The translations under genes and the position numbers were made by a program. Shown here one piece after another: positions 27,060 to 38,359 of a DNA stretch of 64,000 bases (positions are counted from its first letter, which is position 1; each line of letters opens with the position of its first letter). Source of the stretch: Allacma fusca. Taxonomy: Eukaryota > Arthropoda > Collembola > Symphypleona > Sminthuridae. The DNA is taken from assembly GCA_947179485.1 (NCBI GenBank), contig OX359247.1, positions 47,713,131 through 47,777,130 of the forward strand, read 5' to 3'. Below the pieces are notes generated by a model, which saw nothing but the letters and a program-made list of their open reading frames with translations, was not told where the DNA came from and made no database searches.

Positions 27060-30000
27060 ACTTTCTCTCAATATACTGAAACTCTTCAAAGCTTGAAAAT
27101 GGCTCTTGCCGGTATTCCGTATCAAGTGACTGTGCGTTGATTTGATGAGATTTGACCACAACCTCAAGGATATTAGGTTGGAAGGAGCTGGACGAATGGA
27201 CTGTAGCACATACATACATACATAGGAAAGAGCAAAAAAGCTATATAGCTCCCGAATATGTACGCACATGCTTACTCCTTATGTGAGTCCTGCCTCCGCT
27301 GCTCTGCTCTGAGAAAAGACCAATAGACTGGACCATGTTGTTAAATATGTACACTCCAAGTGGAAAAAAGTAAGTTGGAAGTACCTTTCTCACTGTACGT
27401 TAGCTTTCCCTGAATGTTCATGATGGGGGAATGAATACTAAATTCCTGGCTAGCAACGCTTACTATACTCCTACTACCTCTCACCATGCACTCTCCTCTC
27501 ATCTCCTTCCGACAATAACAAGCCACACTTTTGTATATTCTTCCCCGTGTGTGTAAGTAGTAGTTCCTCCCCAGAACCTCCGGAGTCTCTTCGAGTCAAA
27601 TGGAGAGGAAGTATATAGAAAGTACCTTTGATGAGTTGGAGCTATAGGGACTGGACTAGAGACCCTCCGTAAATAGCAGAGGTGCCAAATCAAGCGGTAA
27701 TGAAAGCGCGTCGGACCGGAAGGGAAAACAGAGATGAGAGGGAGTAAAGAAATGCAAGTTAATTAGTAGCCCTTGTATAGGACCCAAACTGTAATGGCTG
27801 TCTCTGCATATAATGCATATAAACACATTCAAATGGAAGCGGCGCTTGGATTTGCTCAAGACCCTCTCTATACAGATGTGTAATGAGCCTTGCATGTAAA
27901 ATACAATTCTGCCGAGGATCGAGGCTCAAGGAGGAAAAATCCACAAAGAAGAACCTTCTACGCCAGAAATATTCCTACACGTTCCCTCTCCTCAAATACT
28001 TAGACAATTGGAGGGAATTATATTCCCTGTCTTTCTCTCTCCTCATGTAGACAGTTGGGAGAAATTACTATGTATGGTGAACTCCAGGCAGGGGAGAAAT
28101 ATTCCCAGGAACGCCTGCCATATACACACGTTTTAATTTCCCAACTCTCCTCCTTTCCCTTATTGCTCCTCAAACTTGATTGAGTTTTCTCAGCCCAGTA
28201 CATAATTTCACCCCTGTTTACTATACTCTCCAATACATTGAGATACAATTTGGGAAGGAACTCCTGAATATTACAGTATTCTGAATTTTAAGGAATAAAA
28301 TTATTTCCTGAGGGATTTCACTCAGGTAACTTTGGAATTCATGAGACAATGTAGCAGAAATAGAATAATCTGAGTGAACATGAGTATTTTTTATAGGCAC
28401 AAGGATAGATATACAGGAACGAAGAGGGAGGTAAGGACAGAAGGATGAGTGTGTAGGAGGAAAGGAGAGAGAGAGAGAGAGAGAGAGAGAGTGAGAGTGA
28501 AAGAGAGTGAGTGAGAGAGCACCCAAAAAATCGATCAATATATTTTCTGGACACAAGAGACTTAATGGCTATAATCATAGCTCTCTCAACAGGGGAGAAA
28601 GCATCCGACTTCAACTCCATTCCCATTTCCCTCAGAGACCGTTCACCAACAACAAGAAAGAACATTTCCCATCGCAAGACTCTCTGCCCTCCGTGTCCAT
28701 TCCCACTTCCCGTCCTTCTACGCATACTTAACCGTAAAATAAACACCCGTCATCTACATATATTCAGAGCAGGATTCAATTGACCCAGCCTCAGACGGGG
28801 AAGACTCAAGTAGGTATACCCCAACACACACAGACGCTTTAGGAATCCCAAGCCACAAAGTGTCCATACATAGAGACTCTCACGCACTTCCCTTCCCACA
28901 TCTACATACATACATATAGGTCCATAAAGATACATAACATGCGTATTATTATGCTCCCGCTCAGTCTCATAACAGAGAAGCAGGAAGCCCAACTTTTCCT
29001 ATTAGTTTCCCTGGGACTTTACCCATTTCCCTTCAATATCTATGTATTTTCTGTATAATTTCTGGAACACACGGGAAAACTTGTCTCATTCGGTAATCAG
29101 TGACTGTTTCTATTTAGTTTTAATGCGTAAACAATTGTACAGATAAATACTGAGGGTATCAAAATCTAAGTGATGTACTTACATAATTATGTACATGCAT
29201 GATGGAAATATATGGCCGCCATTACATTGAAGTTCTATTTCCGAATGTACGTATGATTAAAACTACTCATAAGAATATCAGGAATAGTTTCGGCTTAAGA
29301 ACTAATAAGAAAGTTAGGAATCTTCAAAGAATTGCCTACAAACTTTGGCAAGTCAGTCGATCCAGACCATAGTTCCTTGAACTTCGCTGCTATCTAATGG
29401 TATTTATTTTTCCTTCTGAATGGTAAATATCCTGTCCCTCAATTTACACCAAGTGATTAATTGTACAAATTTGTTTTATTAATTATTATAACGTACAGCC
29501 TATGAGAAAAGTGAGTAGAGCAATAACGGATACCAGTTGAACAATTCAATACGTGTATGTACGGATGTCTATCAAGGGATTGGGAAGTTCCATTACAAAA
29601 TAATCAGGATACATTTCAAATTTTGAACCCTAAAAATATCACGCCTTCCGTCCATTTCGGTCAAAGATGACTTATCTTTGTTTTCCTGAAAAAAAATATA
29701 AAAAAAATAGCTTAACTCTTCAGTTCTTGCTGCATTTTCTGTCTGAAAGTACACAGAACTAACCTTTCAGAATGTTATTTGTGTGTGTTTGGCCGGTATC
29801 AATCCTAACTTGCTGACAGGGATTTCAACACACCGGAAATGTATTAACTGATATAAGGAACGAGGATGCTGGGCTCCTTTAATATTATTAATCTTGTTGA
29901 GCTCCAATTTGGACAGTTTGTGGTTGAGTTTTATTACGATTTTACTTAATCCGGGACAGATTACACTGCACTGATTACAACTTGATCTCTAAAGGTAGAG

Positions 30001-31315
30001 TAACAAAAGGTTCCCGACTGGGTTGGGACAGTGGCTCTATAAAAGGAGTTTTGGATTTTTACCCCGATGTATATTCATTACAGCAGCGGAATCACGTGAC
30101 AAGATGCTAAAATCATGCTCGATCTATTGAAACCCCTAATAGAAGATCATATGTGATTTTTCCTTCAGTCACTCCTGCCTTGTTGATTCCTTAAATGGTG
30201 CGGCGGAATACAGAAAGGGGGACACCAATGAGGATTAGTTGTTTTACTAAATTTGACCTTCAAACAGAAATAACTCTGTAATTGAACACGGAATTTTTCT
30301 TGAAAACACAATAAATTCAAAGTCACTTTGTAAGATGCGTTTCAAATCAAATCATATCTGTTTTGACAGAAATTACTCCGAAGCTGAGTATAGACAATTG
30401 CTCAATAATCAACAACTATTGACTGCCCTGTTTATACACGCACCTGGTCATTGCAGTTATGCGACTGCAAGTATCTACTTTTTATTGGAATGACTCATTC
30501 AGAACTTTGTAAGTCAACAACTTCACTTGTAAATCCTTAAAACTACTATCTACTTTTGCTAAGACTACAACTTACCAATAACAAACAAACATCCATCGTA
30601 TCTGATTATTATTGATGAATGCGCTTCCCAAGTCAAAAACCGTGGGACAAAGAATTTCGTCATCTCATTGATAAAATCATCTCTGTCGGGCAAATCGTCG
30701 GTGACTTACTGACATCAAAACTAATGACCGAGTGTTATGAATTTATGACACGCAGTAGACAATTATTTCTATTATAAATGTAACATCTTTTTTATTTTAC
30801 TGCTAAAATTAGTTCAAATTGCTTTTTAATGGTAACATTTTGGAAAACTCGGCTTCTCTCAAAGTTGGACTTTGAAAGAACAAAAATTAGAATCACTTTG
30901 CTGCTTTTAGCATCTCATGTAACTATTGCTGTATCTCTATGAATAACTTCACTACTTATTTCAAATTTGTTTTGTTTCTTCCCATATTTTTGGTTACTTT
31001 CCTATCTCATTTTTTTTAGTTGGGTGTCTGATGCACGAACATAGACACATATACTGAGCCCAGCGTATGTCACATTAAAATTTTTCAGGGAGTTGTATTC
31101 TCAAGAAACAGAGACAGAAATCACTAGAGTAGAAATATGGTCGTTTCAAATTACCGTGACTCCTGCTGCATCACCGAGGACTCAAAGTATGATATTCTAT
31201 TGTATCATCATGACGTCCTATTTCTATGCATTAGTTTCTCTCCTTATGTGTAGATACCTCCAGTTTATAAAACAGTAAAAATGTAAGGCTCATTGTCAGA
31301 GAAATTTAAGGCTTT

Positions 31316-31346
<31 letters not shown>

Positions 31347-34300
31347 TACACACACATATGCACACACACACACACACTCAAAGTTAATAATAGAAAATAA
31401 CTCATCCTTTCCCCTTGAAGACCCGGCGTCCACAAGTTAAAGTAGATCCTAACTTATAAAACTTCTGCGTCTGAGATGATTCCTTAAAAGATGCGCTTGA
31501 TTCCAGTTGGGATATGTACTCCCATGAAATACTGTATATCTATGCATAGCTCCGTAAATGAACATGTCCAAATGGTTGAGTCCCATAGGAATTAGCTACA
31601 TTCTTATATGTAGGTAGGATACAGGCCATCAAAAATAATACAGGTGAGGCTAATACGCATATGCATACACCCAGAAAATATTCTTATCCTCAAGATTGAA
31701 CCTTGTCCTCGGCGTTGGTCCGCCAGTAGTACTAAGTGTATGGTGGCGTTAGTAAGGAAAAAAGGTCGAGAAAAATAATAAAAATGAAGGAAAACAGAAA
31801 ACACGAGTCAAAAGGTAAGATTAAGTTAAAAGTGAGCGGGGGATACCTGCCAACCGCCAGGCAACTGACGTTCATCGTGTACCTCATTCCAAGAAGAAAA
31901 AGAAATAAAATCCATCTTTTTACACTCACACTCTGTTTTTTGGGAAGGACAAGCCATTTTGTGAGAATAAAAAGGTTCGATCCCACATCCTCCCTCTCTT
32001 CCCAAAAAATCTCTTTCTCGTCCATGTACTCTTCCCAGTCCGCATATGAAACTACATCGGTTTTTAGCGTTTTAAATGATTATAATCAATTTTATTGTTT
32101 CCCAACTATAGCACATACGTATACTTCCGAGGAGAAACAAAAATACAGTCATAAATCTTTTTCCAAGGGAAAATTAAAGTAATTGTATTATTAGATAGAT
32201 TGATTGGAGCGTTTATGGCGCCGAATTCCAATACCATCTTATAGGAATTCTCTCATCTGTTCATCATTACCTCCCTTTTAGCTCTCGACAACAGATAGGA
32301 TCTAGCAAAACAAGAATGTCTCAACCTGTGTACACTCTTCAGGTCTCAAATGTTAATCAGTTAATACTAAAAGGAAATATCCCTATAGACAATTCCTATA
32401 GGCCCCCATGTAAAATGATACTATGAGAAAAGCCCCGTGAAACCCTACCATCTTGCAGCTAGAGATCCAGGGAAGGGACACGAATGTTAAATAGGGAGAT
32501 AAAATAAAATAAAAAATGAAGAGTAAACATAGGACTACTAGTACCTAGTAAAGGCTCATCCTCCAAAGCTCCCTCTAAAATAATTTTGAACACATTTTCA
32601 GTTGATGTCTTTCCCTGAATGAGTCTCACTCCACACATGTACATACGCATTGACTCTGCTCCTGTCGTGTGCCCAAGCCTTAAAAAATTGAAATTGTATG
32701 CAGAGTAACTAAAGTGGTAGAGCTCGGGAGACCAAAAGGCTAAACACATTAGAGCTAAAGCCGTTACTCCGAAACTCAGCTTATGTGCTTTACAATCCAC
32801 TACAGAAGAGGGATGAGAGAGAGACAGAAAAAATGCAGAAATATGATAAATAGTCTTGTTGCTTCGGTGCAGTGAGTGGGAACTACATGTTCGTTTTTAT
32901 GCCCTTCCAATCTCCTACAAAAGGGTTGACAAACATTTCATTATATGTTTCAAATGCATATTGAAATCTCCGCACAAAAGTCTACCTACATTGCTACTGA
33001 CATTTTAAAAGGAACTAACTGATGTTGACATACCAGCGCGTGAGTGTCCCTTCATATATGCATACGATGCTTAAACATTGAAATAGCACTGGGATTGTAC
33101 TCCTCTGGAAATGTGTATAATTGTAATGTGAAAAAATCATTTGTGTACATACAAACATACATACATATATGAAATATGCCTTTTTTAAAAATCTCACTTT
33201 AAATACTCCCATAGTAGGTACATTCTCGCTCGTGCTCACTTTAAAATCTGTGCATACATATATATGTGTAGATTTTTTTTTTATTCATGAAACTCTACAT
33301 AAAAGTACAGGGATGGATTTTAGGGAGATGAGAAAAAAGTGTTAGTCGTTAGTTTAAACCTTACGCTAGTCGTTAGAGACTCTGTGTACGCACCATGTCA
33401 GGTTATTGCATGCCTGACGCCGTGCCTAATATTCTCAAGTTTATACTACTCTGTACAGTACTGTAGTATATATGTATAGGGCCCGTGAAGCAAATGTGTT
33501 CCTCTGTGTACAGAGGCAGAGTCATTACTACAGAAGGGTCTCTCTCTCACCGTACCTTAGGTCTTGTGGACAAAAAAATTTAAGCCTTTCATCATCCTCA
33601 TAATCATCATCACCGTGGTTTTTTTTCCAACGCTTATATTCTTGCTCAGTCAGTGGCAAGGGAAAGGCTTGTAACCAAAGTAGGATTCATTTCATTCTCT
33701 TATCTCCGTATAGCATCAAATGCCCTCAAGAGAGGAGAGCGAGCCAAAGAGCGAGAGAGACGGATGTTTACCACGTGGACATCTCCCTCATTATCATATG
33801 AAAATCCAATATTTTTTTATACCTTTAGACACACATAGACTCACACACACACACACAAGGAACATATACTATTCATCCTGAGGCACTCACTCGATCATTC
33901 ATTCAAACTACTCGTTTTTCATTGAAGAAGTAGTAGTTGTAGTTATTTAGATGCAAGATTTTTTTTTATTACAGTTATATCCGTACTGTGTACTAGTAGT
34001 CCTTCTCCAATCCCTTTATTCCGAGATGATTTCAAAGGGTTTCCCTCTGACTATGTACATATGTACGGGCACGCTCATAATTTATTATTAATATAAAAAA
34101 TAAACTCTAGGGATATGTTGAAACCGATAGGGTAATCACATTTGGGAAATGTGACTGTACTGTGAGTCCTCACTCTGAATGGGAATAACGAATCAGGTCT
34201 TCTCTCCTGACTCAGTATGTGCTTACTTTTAAAAGTGTGCTTGAGTGTGTGCCTATGGTTGGGCCTGTCTGATTAACACACACACGAATCTCGCGTGCTG

Positions 34301-37176
34301 TTCATGTAAATGAAGGTGAGAGAGAGAGAGAGAGAGAGAGAGAGCCCAACCCTTTGAATTTGATTCCTGATTAAATGCAAAGATATGCGTCTCATGCTAG
34401 ACAGTTGCCGAGCGTACGCCTGAATTTCTGAGTCTCTCTCCTTCATCCTCTCTAATTCCTTCGTCCTGCTCATTGGACCAGACGGGGGTCTATAGGACTT
34501 ATATATAGAGTTGATAGGCCAACCCTTTGGAAATTTAAATCCAACCACCTTCCTCAATAACCTCCTCTCTTCTCATCTCGTATGCATGAGCATGCCATTT
34601 GCATACACGAATCTCCATCTCACTTGAGTTTGAGGGAGCCAAAGGGTTAGGTAACCATACACTTGTCTCTCTCCGCCTCTCCAATTTTTTATTCATTCCC
34701 TTTCATCCCTATCTACATATCTGTATTTCCGTCAGAGGAGTCATAGTATAGTCTCAACTAAAAGTCTAAAATAGAAATCCCCTTATTTACCTTCCTCCAA
34801 ACAGACCCTTCATTTTCCAATGAGAATTTTCCCAATCATTTTAAATTTTGTGCTAAAGTCTCGGATTAATTCTCCATCCCTGCACTTTGTCATGGGAGAC
34901 TGTCCGCATGCAATTTGTCAGACACGGAGTTTCAGTACAAGGTCCTGTAACAGTGTCCCATAAACTTTTTTTTCCAGCTTGTAAGCCCTGATAGGAGAAT
35001 ATGAGAATTGGGACTATGGATGTGTTTATTAGTAGATTTAGGACGGAACATGCTCAAAGTAGTATTTATGGGGAGGAAAATAGAAGACAAATGATAATTC
35101 TTTGTTGAAAGGAGACAAAAATCCTGGAATTAATATTCCAAGCAGGTTTTCCCTCTCGATCGACACTACTAGATTTAGCGTTGGTCATCCCTGCATCCAA
35201 GTACAATGGTGGATTTTTGTTGAATGGGGAAACTTATGGAGGCAAGAGATATATCTGGAGGTAGTTTGGTACAGATAGGATAACTGAGTCTAAAAAAATG
35301 AAATATTCACCCTCAAAATCCTAAGTGGCTGCAAACGAGAGGAGGGTTCCAGGGTTTAGTAAGCTCACTCACTCAAAGCAAGAGCTCAGGATGTGTAAAA
35401 ATACATTTTTTTCCATGGAAGTACAGTAGTAATCTCTGACCATGAGTTACATCAACTTATGGTACGAGAGGGAAAAAAAACCTTATTGTGATTGACTACA
35501 TATTTAGTTAAATTGTCCAACTGTAAAGTGCAAGTGCGGAGGTCTGAAATTCAAGCCAGTCTTCCATTAGGAATTTCCTTAGGAACCAACCTCAGGTTTT
35601 AGATAAGTGATATCTAGTAGTCCCTAATTTCCCGAGAGCCTTGAAAAAATCTGAGTATGTATGAGAGCGTATGGAAATCCACGGACGTATATTTAGATGG
35701 GTCAAAGAGACATAGGAATGATCGATAGAATGTTACCTGATCTAGGATTGTTGTTTACCTTAAAAAATTACGTCATGTCTGTCTCCACCATATATGTAGG
35801 ATCTACACCATGGAAAAAATAATTTCTCACGTGAAAACGGAAACCTTGCTGTATTGTATGTGTGGATTGGGCCAAGACTCTACTTATTCCACTTGTAGCC
35901 TTTATTAGTAGTGTACAGTTATATGGGGGGGAAAAAAAGGTCACTCGTCTCCTACCTTTTTTTTCAAGTCAGGTATATTTTTTCCAGGAGTTTCCCCCAA
36001 AATGCCTACTCCAAAGAAATATCCAACTCATCCTGTCATATACTTACACATCCATCCACTATCCAATACTGTTTTAATACATAAATGTTATTTAATACAA
36101 AAGTGTATGCTCAGACTGATGGATGCGGACAGTGCTAAATCAATGGCGATTACATAATTCCTAATGTACAATAATGCTTTCAAAATATACCGAGACAGAA
36201 TAGCCCCCCTGAAACATAATATCTGTACACACTTTTACTCAAAAACGCTTTGCTCTTTTCCCCCTCCTCCCAACAATAACCACAGTCTTTTTTTCTGGAG
36301 TAAAAGTTATTTGAATATGTAGAAAAATAGCTACACTTATCTAAAATTTACCCTCTCATAATTCCCCTTGGTAAGCATTACCATTTAATTCCTTTCCATA
36401 GTACTGAAAATAGCAGTACAGAGAGAGTACGTACATATTAAATAAGATTGATTAATAATTCAACTTGTATTCCATCTCTGAGCCTAATATTTTATCCTCG
36501 GATCCCTTATAGACCTCATACCTTTGACTTCACCTCAATTCATTATTTCCCCCAGAAAAAAAAAGTTATTGCTAGGGAAGTTATCGCGGCGGCGGTCATG
36601 GTATTTATAAATCCTATAGAGCCATCCAATTCCTAGGGAAGTATTCTCCCAGCTGATTTGAATATAAACCATATGTTGATTCACTGGATTATATTGATTT
36701 CAACTCAACTCAGACGGAGGTTCCAGGGATGATCATTGTTGTGGAAAGGAATCCATTCGAGAGCACATCTGCATACTTGAATGTGAATTCTTTTGTGAGA
36801 TCCAGCTCACATTAGCATAAAGCTTTTTTCTTTCAAAAGACGTAGGATTTTTACATTGAATTTTCTTTCATTGTATGGATCCATCATGTGAGGTTGGGGA
36901 AGCTACATTGCTGTAGATATTCCTACATGTGAGTAGCCTATACTAAATTCATTTCTTTGGTTCATGTCTGATGATATTTTTATATTATTTTTGAATTCTG
37001 AACTCGAATGTTACAATAAATGCAAATACAATGAATGAATAAATGCAAATACAATGGCAGGATCTGATGGCATGAGACAATATCATAACTGAAGCTGTAC
37101 TATATTTAAATTTTAAAGGATAACTAACCTGTGGCAGGAGAACTGATGCTCCTTTCCATTCGTTTGAGAGGTTCCG
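13572..37176 (-). CDS. nub: Class II POU-domain transcription factor (Nubbin/Pdm/Oct-1 type)
   Basis: Exons in minus-strand order: 37176-37129, 18354-18065, 16794-16708, 16191-16054, 15568-15202, 14511-14139 and 13827-13572 (TAA). All junctions are GT/AG and phase-consistent. Starting at the ATG at 37159-37157 they give exactly 514 codons (513 residues). The POU-specific domain is at about residues 284-356 ([38 protein letters not shown]), split by an intron after Leu304. After a 20-residue linker the POU homeodomain runs at about 377-436 ([34 protein letters not shown]). This homeodomain and GALNLSND upstream fit class II (Drosophila Nub/Pdm2, vertebrate Oct-1). Such factors are nuclear and bind the octamer ATGCAAAT. 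The N-terminal half is low-complexity: acidic, Asn/Ser, Gln-rich and a His-Gly tract. The 18.8 kb intron and 5' end are inferred; identity from 18354 downward is firm. Confidence 0.93.
14139..14511 (-). CDS. nub: POU gene exon: most of the POU-specific domain, linker and homeodomain
   Basis: Encodes residues 305-429: the POU-specific domain from the Gly after RRIKL, the linker [20 protein letters not shown] and the homeodomain up to WFCNR. The donor CG|GTAAAT interrupts the homeodomain recognition helix codons, with the partner acceptor at 13828. The recognition-helix core (RVWFCNR) is intact. Confidence 0.96.
14512..15201 (-). other. POU gene intron inside the POU-specific domain
   Basis: 690 bp intron, phase 1, between the Leu (TTA) and Gly (GGT) codons of IKLG. 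No exon or repeat recognised. Overlapping plus-strand frames are shadows. Confidence 0.8.
15202..15568 (-). CDS. nub: POU gene exon: Gln-rich, His-Gly tract and start of the POU-specific domain
   Basis: Acceptor TTTTTTCAG at 15569, donor TTAG|GTTCG at 15202. It encodes residues 183-304: a Gln-rich part ([17 protein letters not shown]), a His-Gly-rich segment of about 36 residues, a Ser/Pro linker, then [19 protein letters not shown], the first helix of the POU-specific domain. Confidence 0.93.
15569..16053 (-). other. POU gene intron
   Basis: 485 bp phase-0 intron. The plus-strand open frame of 158 codons that covers it (15654-16130) runs antisense into the next exon and shows no domain; I consider it a shadow. 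Confidence 0.75.
16054..16191 (-). CDS. nub: POU gene exon: Gln-rich segment
   Basis: 46 codons, phase 0 at both ends (acceptor AATTTGCAG, donor CAA|GTAAGT). It encodes [20 protein letters not shown] followed by an Ala/Pro/Gln part ending FYLQNQ. Gln-rich segments of this kind serve as activation regions in Oct-1 relatives. Confidence 0.9.
16192..16707 (-). other. POU gene intron
   Basis: 516 bp AT-rich intron, phase 0. Nothing further recognised. Confidence 0.75.
16708..16794 (-). CDS. nub: POU gene exon: 29-codon Ser/Gln segment
   Basis: Flanked by TGTAATTGACAG and a CAG|GTGGGT donor, phase 0 at both ends. It encodes [20 protein letters not shown] and a further nine residues. Because it is a symmetric phase-0 cassette it could be skipped without changing the frame. 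It shares YLQNQ with the end of the next exon, suggesting an old internal duplication or a common motif. Confidence 0.85.
16795..18064 (-). other. POU gene intron
   Basis: 1.27 kb phase-0 intron. It contains a perfect octamer ATGCAAAT at 17094-17101 and a small GC-rich patch at 16984-17025 with a short GGACA tandem. Neither has splice signals of a believable exon. Confidence 0.7.
17094..17101 (+). promoter_or_regulatory. Octamer site ATGCAAAT in a POU gene intron
   Basis: Perfect match to the class II POU binding site. It is a single site, so occurrence by chance is quite possible. Confidence 0.3.
18065..18354 (-). CDS. nub: POU gene exon: acidic and Asn-rich N-terminal segment
   Basis: Acceptor TCTCATTACAG at 18355, donor CAG|GTATGT at 18065. 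It encodes [20 protein letters not shown], then an acidic stretch, [15 protein letters not shown] and an Ala-rich end ([16 protein letters not shown]). GALNLS resembles the GALNLT segment I recall from insect Nubbin, which supports the class II assignment. The frame stays open upstream of the acceptor to an ATG at 18463 (see the alternative N-terminus entry). Confidence 0.92.
18355..18470 (-). CDS. nub: Possible alternative 5' extension/first exon of the POU gene
   Basis: Directly upstream of the 18354 acceptor and in frame with that exon, an ATG (18463-18461) opens [20 protein letters not shown] and continues [16 protein letters not shown] into DNGLNG. A second acceptor-like site (CCTTTTTGTAG|GAATACA, exon from 18470) lies 7 nt before the ATG. 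Use of that acceptor, or of a local promoter, would give an N-terminus differing from the one made by the 37129-37176 exon. Acidic and bulky hydrophobic residues alternate as in activation domains. It may still be ordinary intron that happens to be open. Confidence 0.4.
19844..19905. repeat. Interrupted CA-rich microsatellite
   Basis: CACACA runs interrupted by CGGACCCAGA-type segments. Confidence 0.8.
20929..20964. repeat. (GA)18 microsatellite
   Basis: Uninterrupted GA on the plus strand, with more GAGAG just downstream. It is the leftmost GA tract of the window. Confidence 0.95.
22443..22479. repeat. (TC)n microsatellite, about 18 units
   Basis: Uninterrupted TC on the plus strand. Confidence 0.95.
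22909..22951. repeat. (CT)n microsatellite, about 21 units
   Basis: Uninterrupted CT on the plus strand, 430 bp from the previous tract. Confidence 0.95.
23233..23244. promoter_or_regulatory. Overlapping inverted octamer-like site
   Basis: TTTGCATGCAAAT holds a perfect ATGCAAAT (23237-23244) overlapping an inverted GTTTGCAT half. The arrangement resembles palindromic octamer elements on which POU proteins can dimerise. Confidence 0.3.
25606..25634. repeat. (CA)n microsatellite
   Basis: About 14 uninterrupted CA units. Confidence 0.95.
25795..25844. repeat. (GA)25 microsatellite
   Basis: Uninterrupted GA on the plus strand. Open frames over it are Arg-Glu or Ser-Leu translations of the repeat. 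Confidence 0.95.
26001..26018. repeat. Two overlapping TACATATGTA palindromes
   Basis: Two copies share two bases (26001-26010 and 26009-26018). Confidence 0.8.
27016..27056. repeat. (CT)n microsatellite, about 20 units
   Basis: Uninterrupted CT on the plus strand. Confidence 0.95.
28465..28490. repeat. (GA)13 microsatellite
   Basis: GA tract followed by GTGAGAGTGA-type imperfect units. Confidence 0.95.
31319..31378. repeat. Interrupted (CA)n microsatellite
   Basis: Three CA runs separated by TA and TATG interruptions. Confidence 0.9.
34318..34344. repeat. (GA)13 microsatellite
   Basis: Uninterrupted GA on the plus strand. Confidence 0.95.
34597..34604 (-). promoter_or_regulatory. Octamer site in the long POU intron
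   Basis: ATTTGCAT on the plus strand is a perfect octamer on the minus strand. Isolated, so weak evidence. Confidence 0.25.
37015..37056 (+). promoter_or_regulatory. Tandem duplicated octamer element
   Basis: A 19-bp unit AATAAATGCAAATACAATG occurs twice, 23 bp apart (from 37015 and 37038), each with a perfect ATGCAAAT (37020-37027 and 37043-37050). It lies about 75-110 bp inside the intron next to the 48-nt POU exon. Class II POU proteins bind this octamer, so autoregulation or cross-regulation is the natural inference; binding is not shown. Confidence 0.5.
37129..37176 (-). CDS. nub: 48-nt 5' exon of the POU gene with the likely start codon
   Basis: On the minus strand a CTCTTTCCAG acceptor precedes 48 nt, followed by CACAG|GTTAGT. 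Only the frame reading [15 protein letters not shown] matches the phase-1 acceptor at 18354 and continues as [13 protein letters not shown]. It holds an ATG (37159-37157) giving a 513-residue product, or it is internal coding if the exon near 38.7 kb is translated. The strong flanking sites and matching phase support it. The join across 18.8 kb is inferred. Confidence 0.65.
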
Positions 37177-38103
37177 CTGGAAAGAGCAAACAAATAACTT
37201 AATTAAAATAATTACAATTATTGTAAAACAAGTGTTTTATTCTTTGACTCCAACTTTTCACGCGTAATTAATGTCAGTGACTGAAATAAGTAATAATTAT
37301 ATATACATGTACATACAAGTAATGATAAGCCGGGGGAAATAAAGCGGTCAGTACATACGTACAAAAGCAAAGAAGGCTATTAGACACAAGCAATTAAACC
37401 GACAGTATGAAGCTTGGTTTGAAGCTTCCGTATCGTAAATTAAAATTAATTGCTACATATGGGAACGTGCTAAGTCTGCAGCGTACATACCAAGTAGCAA
37501 TAAGTTCCAATTGAAGTAACAATTGAGCAATACCGAGTGTCTGTTTGTGTGTGTATGAGTGTACGTGGAAATGCATACACAATTCATAGTAATTTAGAAT
37601 ACTAATGTTATATCAGTTGGATTGAGATATGAGATCTTTGTAATTAGTAAGGCTATAGACTAGACCTGCTTATGAGCTTTAGAGAACCAATGAGAGAAAG
37701 ATTAGAAACTCTCTCACCTGTCATCCCAACGAATGCTCTACTTCCAAGCCCAGCGACGATGTTCATTTTCATAATTTCACAGCTCAATCAAGAGCCCGCA
37801 ACACTGATTAAGAACTGATGGATTTTTCTTCAATTCAAATAATTGTTTATCTTCCTTCTGCCCCTTAGATTATTTCAACAACTCAGAACTCTCTAGTCAG
37901 AGTGCTCATGCCGAGGGATTTAATTTGTCATAATTATATAGTCTGAGGAGAGAATGTATCAAGTTACATCTGTTGAACCTTCATCAGGAGTGTATCCAAT
38001 GTTGATCAGGTAATTATGTACAAATAATTATTTTAAATTAATTCCAGTCTACTTACTCCACGGAACTTTTGAATAGAATTAAATTAGATTCTCATGTGAA
38101 TTT

Positions 38104-38138
38104 CCCTCTCTCTCTCTCTCTCCCTCTCTTTCTCTCTC
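38104..38138. repeat. CT-rich imperfect microsatellite
   Basis: CTCTCTCT runs broken by CCC and TTT. Confidence 0.85.
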
Positions 38139-38269
38139 CTTCTGCCCTCGTAATAAAACTTTTAGCACGTAATCAATTGTCTATGGTTCTGCTCAAGGTG
38201 AGTTTAAACACTGATATCACACTTGCACCATCCCTCTACGTAAACAATTCCCTTCTCACAAGTACATAT

Positions 38270-38359
38270 ATTTGCATTTGAAACGTGTTCCCTCCCAATG
38301 AATTCTTCTCACAGTGTCTGCTTACTATGCAAAAATTCTCTGGGATTCTCCATGCAAAT
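38270..38359. promoter_or_regulatory. Pair of octamer sites near the presumptive POU gene 5' exon
   Basis: ATTTGCAT (minus-strand octamer) at 38270-38277 and ATGCAAAT at 38352-38359, 82 bp apart in opposite orientation and about 350 bp from the donor at 38704. Together with the duplicated element at 37015-37056 they make four perfect octamers in 1.34 kb. Confidence 0.4.

Larger units (their letters stand above)
18471..37128 (-). other. Long intron of the POU gene (about 18.8 kb in total)
   Basis: Bounded by donor CACAG|GTTAGT at 37128 and acceptor at 18355; both flanking exons are phase 1. I found no other exon with good signals on either strand. Contents: (GA)n/(CT)n and (CA)n tracts listed separately, five TACATATGTA palindromes, octamers at 23237, 34597, 37020 and 37043, and many short TTTCCC/GGGAAA words. 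The part at about 29200-31060 lacks the microsatellites and looks different in texture. Overlapping open frames of 60-150 codons are mostly translations of microsatellites or lack any domain. Confidence 0.6.

Noticed and set aside
30038-30080. TATAAAAG followed by a TCATTA initiator-like sequence
   Set aside because: Spacing to the initiator (about 39 bp) is too long and no plus-strand gene follows.
31974-31984. GGTTCGATCCC resembling a tRNA B box
   Set aside because: The flanking bases do not form a T stem and no A box or acceptor stem lies at the right distance.
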